A stretch of 64,000 nt of DNA, taken from positions 496,001 through 560,000 of the forward strand of contig NZ_CP133111.1 of assembly GCF_033001325.1 (NCBI RefSeq). The letters run 5' to 3'. A program made the translations under genes and the position numbers. Each line of letters opens with the position of its first letter. Within the stretch, counting starts at the first letter, position 1. Source of the stretch: Rhodopseudomonas sp. BAL398. Its GTDB lineage: Bacteria; Pseudomonadota; Alphaproteobacteria; Rhizobiales; Xanthobacteraceae. Below the pieces are notes generated by a model. It was not told the origin of the DNA, ran no database searches, and saw nothing but the letters and a program-made list of their open reading frames with translations. Of the stretch, positions 57,722 through 64,000 are shown piece by piece.

Positions 57722-59485
57722 TCAGCCGCGGCCGAACCAGAAGTCGAGTTCGCGCCGGCGTCGCTGATCGTAGGCCTGGGTGTTCGGGCTGGCGTCGGGG
57801 GCGCCGATCTGCCAGCGGTCATTGTCGGCCAGCCCCGCCCATTTGCTTTCCTGCGGCGTCTTGCGCTGCGCGGCGCGCCAGCGATACTGGTTGTAGATCG
57901 CCATGATGTTGGTGGCGTATTCGGCGGCCAGCGCGGCGTTGTTTTCGACGATGACGAGATTCTCGTCGTTCACCCCGCTGGCCTTCGGCCCCATATTATG
58001 CGAGCCGGTCATCACCACCGGATGCTCGCCGAACGGATCGACCACCACTACTTTGCTGTGCACCATGGCGTGGGCGCGCGGCATTTTCAGCAATTCCTTG
58101 GTCCAGTATTTCAATCGCGCGCCGATCGCCGCGGGCAGCACCACGTCGGCATTGGCGTCGATCCGGTCGCCGCGATTGAACAGCGTCACCGGATTTTTGG
58201 CGGTGCCGGGATTCTGGTTGACCACACCCTGGATGTAGAGCTGCGGATCGTAATGCGGGCTCGCGGGCGAGGCCAGTTCGATGATGTCGTTGAGCAGGCT
58301 GCCGCGGGGGCCGGGGTTGAACATCAGGAACAGGACGCCCTGCTGCGCGCCGGCGATCAGGGCGCCGGCCTGTTCGAGGTCGTTCGGCTCCGCCATCGGG
58401 GTGAACCACAGCGTGAACGCCTTGTTGCGGATCGGCTTGCGCGGCGTCGCATTGGCCTGCCGCAGGCTGCCCGGCGTCGCGTCGCCGGCCTTGGCGAGCG
58501 CCGTCCACTGCGCCAGATAGGCTGCGGCGACGGCGCCGTTCTCGATCAGCAGCGCGTTGTTGGCCTGGGTGCACAGGCCGGTCCGGGTCCAGTTGGTGCT
58601 GCCGGTCCAGACCGCGGCCGGCTTCTTGCCGGCACCGCAGATCACCAGGAATTTGTTGTGCGCCAGCGCGCGCGGCGCCGAGAAGCGGTCGCGGATATCG
58701 CAGACCTTCTTCAGCGTGGCGCGGGCCGCCTTGTTCTCGTCGTCGCCCTTTTTCTTGACGCTGCCATTGCCCAGCACCAGATGCGCGCGCTTGCCGAATG
58801 CCGCCAGCAACGGCACCAGCTCGGGGTCCTCGAGCTCGAACAGCGCGGCGTAGATGTGACGCTTGTCCTTGTTGGCGCGCTCGAGCAGCGACACCAGCTG
58901 GTCGCGCACGTCGCCGGCGAGGAAATTGCGGGTGCGATCGCCGGGCGTGGCGATGATCGTCGTCAGCTTGCGGCCCTTGGCGGTGGTGTCCTTGGTGGGG
59001 TCGTCCGGATCGCTCGGCAGCAGCCGCGCCAGCCATTGGCTGGCGACAATGCCGCGGTTGAAATAGCACGAGATATTGCCGTCACTGCGGCCGATGGTGA
59101 GCGGCGCGCTCCAGCGCGAGGCCTGCTTGGCGTCTTCGGTCAGCGCGTTCCACGCGCCGAGCATCGGCACCACCCGGTAGCTGACAATGTCGCCGGCATT
59201 GACGGTGAAGTCCGACCACAGATATTTCTGGATCGGCCAGATCGTGGTCGGCATGCGCGTCCCGCTGCGGACGTCGGGACCGTCGGCGAAGCCGACCCAG
59301 CTGGAGACAATTTCCTCGGCGAAGCCGTCGGCGTCGGCGGCGCGCACAGTGTGGGGGCTGTCGGCGCTGGTGCCGCGCTTGATCCGTCGCTTCAGCGCGA
59401 AGCCGCGGCACTCGGGGATGAAATCCGCCGTCCAGGCGATGAACGCATCGTCGGCGCCGGCATGGACCCTGAGCGTGATAGCCAT
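57722..59485 (-). CDS. Phospholipase D-like protein
   Basis: 587 residues from ATG 59485 (AGGGG upstream). Two HKD-type halves: HNKFLVIC with GSTNWT downstream, where Cys replaces the usual Asp, and a complete HSKVVVVD with TGSHNM near the C-terminus. The N-terminal 150 residues are a beta-rich domain (TLRVHAGADDAFIAWTADF, in part). No signal peptide. PLD-superfamily enzymes cleave phosphodiesters in lipids or nucleic acids; the substrate here is unknown. It stands alone between repeat-filled gaps. Confidence 0.85.
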   Translation of the reverse strand: MAITLRVHAGADDAFIAWTADFIPECRGFALKRRIKRGTSADSPHTVRAADADGFAEEIVSSWVGFADGPDVRSGTRMPTTIWPIQKYLWSDFTVNAGDIVSYRVVPMLGAWNALTEDAKQASRWSAPLTIGRSDGNISCYFNRGIVASQWLARLLPSDPDDPTKDTTAKGRKLTTIIATPGDRTRNFLAGDVRDQLVSLLERANKDKRHIYAALFELEDPELVPLLAAFGKRAHLVLGNGSVKKKGDDENKAARATLKKVCDIRDRFSAPRALAHNKFLVICGAGKKPAAVWTGSTNWTRTGLCTQANNALLIENGAVAAAYLAQWTALAKAGDATPGSLRQANATPRKPIRNKAFTLWFTPMAEPNDLEQAGALIAGAQQGVLFLMFNPGPRGSLLNDIIELASPASPHYDPQLYIQGVVNQNPGTAKNPVTLFNRGDRIDANADVVLPAAIGARLKYWTKELLKMPRAHAMVHSKVVVVDPFGEHPVVMTGSHNMGPKASGVNDENLVIVENNAALAAEYATNIMAIYNQYRWRAAQRKTPQESKWAGLADNDRWQIGAPDASPNTQAYDQRRRRELDFWFGRG

Positions 59486-59616
59486 CGAAATCCCCTGCAA
59501 TTGAGGACAGCGGCAAGTATCAAATATGCTGAGTATGAACCATTCGCGGACCCGATCAATCCAAAAGTGGCGTCGGTTGGTGGTGCCGACGCCGGCAAGT
59601 GGCCCACGGTGCCCCC

Positions 59617-59742
59617 CGTGCCCCGGACGCCGCGTAGCGGCGTGGTGCGCTGCAGAGCCGGGGCCCCGGTGCCTGGTATCGATGCGCGACGCGGGGTCCC
59701 GGCTCTGCGCAGCAGCGCGAAGGGCGGCGCGTCCGGGAAACG
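59617..59742. repeat. Family B-variant repeat
   Basis: CGTGCCCCGGACGC start, GCAGAGCCGGGGCCCCGG block, TCCGGGAAACG end; lies between the PLD and MFS genes. Confidence 0.8.
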
Positions 59743-59762
59743 GACGATGATGATCGATCCCG

Positions 59763-61046
59763 TTAAGCCGCCGCGACCCTTGGATGCCGCTTGATGGTGA
59801 GGATGATCAGCGACGCCACCAGGCACAGCGCGCCGGCGATGAAGAACGCCGGCAGATAGCTCGACAGCACGGTGCGCGACAGGCCGGCGCCGAAGGCGGC
59901 GGTGGCGGCGCCGAGCTGATGGCCGGCGAAGATCCAGCCGAACACCAGATTGGCGCGTTCGGGGCCGAATTTCTGCGCCGTCAGCCGCACCGTCGGCGGC
60001 ACCGTGGCGACCCAGTCGAGGCCATAAAACACTGCGAACAGCGACAGCCCGTAAAACGAGAAATCGGTGAACGGCAGCGCCAGCAGCGACAATCCGCGCA
60101 GGCCGTAATACCAGAACAGCAGATAGCGGTTGTCGTAGCGGTCCGACAGCCAGCCCGACAGGATGGTGCCGAAGAAGTCGAAAATTCCCATCGCCGCCAG
60201 CAGGCCGGCGGCCTGCACCTGCGGGATGTTGAAATCGGCGCAGAGCGGAATCAGATGGACCTGCACCAGCCCGTTGGTCGAGGCGCCGCAGATGAAGAAG
60301 GTGAAGAACAGCACCCAGAACACCCTTGTCCTGGCGGCGTCGCGCAGCGTGCCGAGGGCGGCGGCCATGATCGGCGCGGTGTTGGGCGGCGGCGGCGCGA
60401 TCGGCTCATGGCTGGTGTCGCCGAACGGCCGCAGCCCGAGGTCGCTCGGCCGGTCGCGCATCAGCAGCAGCACGCCGAGCGCCGCCACCGCCATCATCAC
60501 GCAGACAAAGGCCAGCGCCGCGCGCCAGCCCATCCGCTCGGTCAGGCTCGCCAGCAGCGGCAGGAACACCAATTGGCCGGTGGCGACGCTGGCGGTCAAC
60601 ATCCCGATCACCAGCCCGCGGCGCTGCGCGAACCAGCGCGTCGCCACCGTGGCGCCGAGCACCAAAGCGGTCATCCCGGTGCCGATCCCGACCACCACGC
60701 CCCACAGCAGCATCAGATGCCAGACTTTGGTCATCGCCAGCGAGGCCAGCAGGCTGGAACTGACGATCAGCAGCGCCGCCAGCGTCACATTGCGCAGCCC
60801 GTAGCGGTTCATCAGCGCCGCGGCGAACGGCGCCATCAGCCCGAACAGGATGAAGCGGATCGACAGCGCCGAGGAAATCTCCGCGGTGCTCCAGCCGAAT
60901 TCCGTCTGCAGCGGCACGATGAACACGCCGGGCGCGCCGACCGCGCCGGCCGAGACCAGCGCGGTCAGGAAGGTGATGCCGACCATCACCCAGCCGTAAT
61001 GGACGTTACGGCGGGCGAGGGCGGCCGACAGCCAGTCTGAAATCAT
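59763..61046 (-). CDS. MFS transporter
   Basis: 427 residues with about 12 predicted membrane helices. The first is WVMVGITFLTALVSAGAVGA, the A-like motif RFILFGLMAPFAAALMNRYG follows, and the second half begins RVFWVLFFTFFICGAS. The pattern resembles the oxalate/formate antiporter-like and monocarboxylate branch of the MFS. It probably moves an organic acid across the inner membrane, which would fit the CoA-metabolic neighbours. Its last 80 bp are duplicated as a remnant at 57376-57465. Confidence 0.9.
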   Translation of the reverse strand: MISDWLSAALARRNVHYGWVMVGITFLTALVSAGAVGAPGVFIVPLQTEFGWSTAEISSALSIRFILFGLMAPFAAALMNRYGLRNVTLAALLIVSSSLLASLAMTKVWHLMLLWGVVVGIGTGMTALVLGATVATRWFAQRRGLVIGMLTASVATGQLVFLPLLASLTERMGWRAALAFVCVMMAVAALGVLLLMRDRPSDLGLRPFGDTSHEPIAPPPPNTAPIMAAALGTLRDAARTRVFWVLFFTFFICGASTNGLVQVHLIPLCADFNIPQVQAAGLLAAMGIFDFFGTILSGWLSDRYDNRYLLFWYYGLRGLSLLALPFTDFSFYGLSLFAVFYGLDWVATVPPTVRLTAQKFGPERANLVFGWIFAGHQLGAATAAFGAGLSRTVLSSYLPAFFIAGALCLVASLIILTIKRHPRVAAA

Positions 61047-61149
61047 GCGGGGCCTGCTGCGGTTCGGCCGGCGGTCGGTCGCCCGCGCCAGATGAGATGA
61101 TCGCTATCATATGATGCGGCGCGGAATTTGCAATCGCGTCGGCCGATTT

Positions 61150-61254
61150 CGTCATTGCGAGCCGAGGCCGGCGCATCGTGCCGTCCGAGCGCGAAGCAAT
61201 CCCGGACCGAGCAAAACCTGGATTGCTTCGTCGCAAGGGCTCCTCGCCATGACG
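61150..61254. repeat. Family A repeat
   Basis: CGTCATTGCGAG left end and CTCGCCATGACG right end (one mismatch), with a GGATTGCTTCGTCGCAAGGG arm. Confidence 0.85.
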
Positions 61255-61289
61255 GCCTTGAGACTCTGAGCATCCGGCGGTCGCCTGTC

Positions 61290-62060
61290 TCAGCGCTTGC
61301 GGTTGACGAAATCGCCCATCAGTTGCTGCGGTTCGCCGCTGAGATAGGATTGGCCGAACACCTTGATGCTGAGATCGACGGATTCCTTAAGCGGCAATTC
61401 CTCCCAGGCCTGCAGCAGCGCCTTCTGGGCGCGCAGCGCCTGCGGGGCACATTGCAGCAGGGCTGCGACCTGGGCCTCGACGGCGTCGTCGAGGCCGCCC
61501 GGCTGCGCCACCGCGTCGATCAGGCCCCAGGCGAGCGCGGTCGGCGCGTCGATATTGGCGGCGGTCAGCAGCAGATAGCGGGCGCGGCCCCAGCCGATCA
61601 GCCGCGGCAACAGTGCGGCGTGGATCACCGAGGGAATCCCGACCCGGACCTCCGGCATGCCGAATTTGGCGTCATGGGCGGCGACGCGGAGATCGCAGGC
61701 GGCGGCGAATTCCAGCCCGCCGCCGAGGCACCAGCCCGGCATCCGGGCGATGGTGGGGGCAGGGAACGCGCGCGCCGCCTCGCACAGATCGCGCAGCCCG
61801 GTGATGAACGTCTCGGCCGAAGGCTGGTCCAGCGTCGCCATCTCCTTGATGTCGGCGCCGCCGATCATGCTCTTGTCGCCGGTTCCGGCGATCACCAGCA
61901 CCCGGATCCCGGGCTCGCGCGCCAGCGCCTCCAGCCCCTCGCGCAGCGCGGCGATCACCGTCGAATTCAGGATATTGAGCGGGCCGGCATTGCGGATCGT
62001 CAGCCGGACCACGCCGCGCGGGTCGCGCGCCACGGCGCAATGATCATTGAGCGTCTGCAT
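61290..62060 (-). CDS. Enoyl-CoA hydratase/isomerase-family protein
   Basis: 256 residues, crotonase fold. The oxyanion-hole regions are TGDKSMIGGADIKEMA and PGWCLGGGLEFAAACDLRVA; the latter carries a Glu at a catalytic position. FGMPEVRVGIPSV follows. It hydrates a 2-enoyl-CoA or catalyses a related reaction. It diverges from the TetR gene across 184 bp and may be its target. Confidence 0.88.
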   Translation of the reverse strand: MQTLNDHCAVARDPRGVVRLTIRNAGPLNILNSTVIAALREGLEALAREPGIRVLVIAGTGDKSMIGGADIKEMATLDQPSAETFITGLRDLCEAARAFPAPTIARMPGWCLGGGLEFAAACDLRVAAHDAKFGMPEVRVGIPSVIHAALLPRLIGWGRARYLLLTAANIDAPTALAWGLIDAVAQPGGLDDAVEAQVAALLQCAPQALRAQKALLQAWEELPLKESVDLSIKVFGQSYLSGEPQQLMGDFVNRKR

Positions 62061-62244
62061 GGATTGCCTCCCATGTTCTGTGAGGCGCGGCCGCGCCCTT
62101 GACCTACCAGTTCCGGGTCCGGCGCGGCGTTGTCAAGGGTGCGGGGCGGCGCGGTGCGACCGATTGCGAAATTGCGGGCTTTCGCGGCGGAATTGCGCTA
62201 TGGATGGGCTCATTATATGACCACGAACATGCCATGGGCCGCCG

Positions 62245-62907
62245 ATGCGCTATTCCAAGGAACACAAGCTCGAAACCCACGACCGGATCGTCCGCAAGGC
62301 CTCGGTGCGGCTGCGCGAAAAGGGCGCCCACGGCGTCGGCGTCGCCGACCTGATGAAGGAGGCCGGCCTCACCCATGGCGGCTTCTACGCCCATTTCGAT
62401 TCCCGCGAGGCGCTGGTGATCGAGGCGTTCGGCTATGCGATGGACCGTTCCACCGCGCGCTGGCGCAAGCTGGTCAGCGAGCTGCCGCCGGCGCAGCGCC
62501 TTGCCGCGATCGTCACCGCCTATCTGAGCGCGACCCATCGCGACGACCCCGGCCGCGGCTGCGCGGTGCCGGCGCTGGGCGCGGAGATCGCCCGCGAGAG
62601 CCCGAAAACCCGCCGGGCCTTCGCCGGCAAGCTGGAACAGATGATCGAGATGATGAGCGCGCAGATCGCCGATGCGCCGCCCAAGGCGGCGCGCAAGCAG
62701 GCGATGGCGGCGCTGTCGACCATGGTCGGGTCCCTGGTGCTGTCGCGCATCGCCGGCAGCGGCGAATTGTCCGACGCCATTCTGGACGCCGGCCGCGACG
62801 CCGTGCTGACCCGGCCCGCAACCGCCAAGCCGGCGAAATCGCCGGCCAGGCCGCGCAAGGCCGCCGCCAAGGGGACGGTCAAGGATACGGTCAAGCCGCA
62901 AGGCTGA
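62245..62907 (+). CDS. TetR/AcrR-family regulator with a basic tail
   Basis: 220 residues. The N-terminal HTH (HDRIVRKASVRLREKGAHG, ADLMKEAGLTHGGFYAHFDS) is typical TetR. The ligand domain includes RWRKLVSELPPAQRLAAIV and CAVPALGAEIARESPKTRRA. The last 30 residues are Lys/Ala/Pro rich (TAKPAKSPARPRKAAAKG), like a histone H1 tail, which is unusual for TetR proteins and may add DNA affinity. It diverges from the enoyl-CoA hydratase gene, suggesting local repression. Confidence 0.9.
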   Translation: MRYSKEHKLETHDRIVRKASVRLREKGAHGVGVADLMKEAGLTHGGFYAHFDSREALVIEAFGYAMDRSTARWRKLVSELPPAQRLAAIVTAYLSATHRDDPGRGCAVPALGAEIARESPKTRRAFAGKLEQMIEMMSAQIADAPPKAARKQAMAALSTMVGSLVLSRIAGSGELSDAILDAGRDAVLTRPATAKPAKSPARPRKAAAKGTVKDTVKPQG

Positions 62908-63067
62908 GGCCAGCCGAGACAGGGCCGCGATCGTCGCAAGCCGGCAGCCCGGCGCTGCCGGCCTGCGGGCCCCGGCATTTTCGCCAAGCCGCTGCGCGCC
63001 GAGGCCCTTCCCAAACCGGCAAAAAGCCTGTTCAAAGAGTCTGAAATTCAGCCTTCAGGAGGAACGC

Positions 63068-64000
63068 ATGCGCGCAATCGGGCATTTTATCGGCGGCCAC
63101 GAGGTCAAGGGCACATCCGGACGCACGGCAGACGTGTTCGAGCCGATGACCGGCGAGGTCCAGGCCAAGGTCGCGCTGGCCAGCAAGGCCGAATTGCGCG
63201 CCGCGGTCGAAGACGCCAAGGCCGCCCAGCTCGCGTGGGGCGCCACCAACCCGCAGCGCCGCGCCCGCGTGATGATGAAATTCCTCGAACTGGCGCAGCG
63301 CGACTACGACAAGCTCGCCGAGCTATTGGCGCGCGAGAACGGCAAGACCGTGCCGGACGCCAAGGGTGACATCCAGCGCGGCCTCGAAGTGGTGGAATTC
63401 GCCTGCGGCATTCCGCATCTGATGAAGGGCGAATATACCGAGGGCGCCGGCCCCGGCATCGACATCTATTCGATGCGCCAGCCGCTCGGCGTGGTCGCCG
63501 GCATCACCCCGTTCAATTTCCCCGCGATGATCCCGATGTGGCAATTCGCCCCCGCGATCGCCTGCGGCAATGCCTTCGTGCTGAAACCCTCGGAGCGCGA
63601 TCCCGGGGTGCCGATGGCGCTCGCCGCGCTGATGATCGAGGCGGGGCTGCCGCCGGGCATCCTCAATGTCGTCAATGGCGACAAGGAGGCGGTCGACGCC
63701 ATTCTGGACGATGCCGATATCAAGGCGGTGGGCTTTGTCGGCTCCTCGCCGATCGCGCAATATATCTATGAGCGCGCCGCCGCCACCGGCAAGCGCGCGC
63801 AGTGCTTCGGCGGCGCCAAGAACCACGCCATCATCATGCCGGACGCCGACATGGACCAGACCGTCGACGCGCTGATCGGCGCCGGCTACGGCTCGGCCGG
63901 CGAGCGCTGCATGGCGATCTCGGTCGCGGTCCCGGTCGGCAAGACCACCGCCGACCGGCTGATGGAGAAACTGATTCCGCGCGTCGAGGCGCTGAAGATC
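63068..64000 (+). CDS. mmsA: Methylmalonate-semialdehyde dehydrogenase (3' end outside window)
   Basis: The first 311 residues are present; the gene runs off the window. CAGGAGGAA precedes the ATG at 63068. ALDH-fold marks: GHFIGGHEVKGTSGR opening, PLGVVAGITPFNFPAMIPMW (cofactor site), ACGNAFVLKPSERDPGVPM, FVGSSPIAQYIYERA and the catalytic Cys in AGERCMAISVAV (Cys281). The NFPAMIPMWQFAPA segment is characteristic of CoA-acylating MmsA. It converts methylmalonate semialdehyde to propionyl-CoA in valine or inositol catabolism, which could feed the acyl-CoA carboxylase encoded upstream. Confidence 0.93.
   Translation, partial: MRAIGHFIGGHEVKGTSGRTADVFEPMTGEVQAKVALASKAELRAAVEDAKAAQLAWGATNPQRRARVMMKFLELAQRDYDKLAELLARENGKTVPDAKGDIQRGLEVVEFACGIPHLMKGEYTEGAGPGIDIYSMRQPLGVVAGITPFNFPAMIPMWQFAPAIACGNAFVLKPSERDPGVPMALAALMIEAGLPPGILNVVNGDKEAVDAILDDADIKAVGFVGSSPIAQYIYERAAATGKRAQCFGGAKNHAIIMPDADMDQTVDALIGAGYGSAGERCMAISVAVPVGKTTADRLMEKLIPRVEALKI

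Overview
The window is high-GC chromosomal DNA of an alphaproteobacterium. Gene content (UgpC/MalK-type ABC importer, Irr-type iron boxes, many CoA-thioester enzymes) and dense dispersed palindromic repeats beginning CGTCATTGCGAG fit the Bradyrhizobium/Rhodopseudomonas group. This placement is inference; no 16S or ribosomal gene is present. There are no insertion sequences, CRISPR arrays or rRNA genes. One tRNA (Gln, CUG) is present and is the integration site of a 16 kb phage-like element.

Region by region. (1) 1-6324 is a compact cluster of a radical SAM/glycosyltransferase fusion (cut at its 5' end), a PLP aminotransferase on the opposite strand, a caspase-fold peptidase-like protein with a zinc ribbon, and a type III PLP decarboxylase; it looks like an uncharacterised biosynthetic system. 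(2) 6559-9549 holds a secreted hypothetical protein and a GH9 cellulase-type hydrolase. (3) 9825-13688 is a lower-GC gene for a 1287-residue SMC/Rad50-like ATPase with two C-terminal LexA/S24-like domains, one degenerate and one with an intact Ser-Lys pair. It sits directly beside the tRNA integration site and is a good candidate for an undescribed single-gene defence protein. (4) 13941-29981 is an integrated element bounded by 58-bp perfect direct repeats derived from tRNA-Gln. It carries a tyrosine integrase, small HTH proteins, a primase-helicase, a terminase split into two genes, a tail-fibre-like protein, a tail chaperone-like protein, a tape measure, a cold-shock protein and three minus-strand cargo-like genes. 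No portal, capsid or lysis gene is recognised, so it is either a satellite-like element or a reduced prophage.

(5) 30304-36085 is an iron-uptake unit: TonB-dependent receptor, PiuC-type hydroxylase, ExbB, ExbD and TonB, preceded by three iron-control-element-like palindromes. (6) 36156-46107 is a sugar or sugar-acid uptake and catabolism locus: two SDR dehydrogenases, an IlvD/Edd sugar-acid dehydratase, an ABC importer (ATPase, Tat-exported binding protein, two permeases) and a D-erythronate-dehydrogenase-like enzyme. (7) 46390-53251 is an acyl-CoA locus: thiolase, AMP-forming acyl-CoA ligase, then a tightly coupled trio of a Cys-less thiolase-like protein, a DUF35 zinc-ribbon/OB protein and an NDP-forming acyl-CoA synthetase. 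(8) 54090-57015 has a small biotinyl carrier protein diverging from an IclR regulator that overlaps an acyl-CoA carboxylase carboxyltransferase gene, with a perfect 19-bp palindrome between them. (9) 57722-64000 holds a phospholipase-D-like protein, an MFS transporter, an enoyl-CoA hydratase, a TetR regulator and the start of a methylmalonate-semialdehyde dehydrogenase.

Intergenic space is repeatedly filled by at least four families of 90-165 bp palindromic repeats (called A-D below). One copy lies in frame inside a gene, two sit inside an ABC-transporter operon, and two flank a truncated copy of the MFS gene's end. Positions and motif calls were made by reading; no database search or computation was run.
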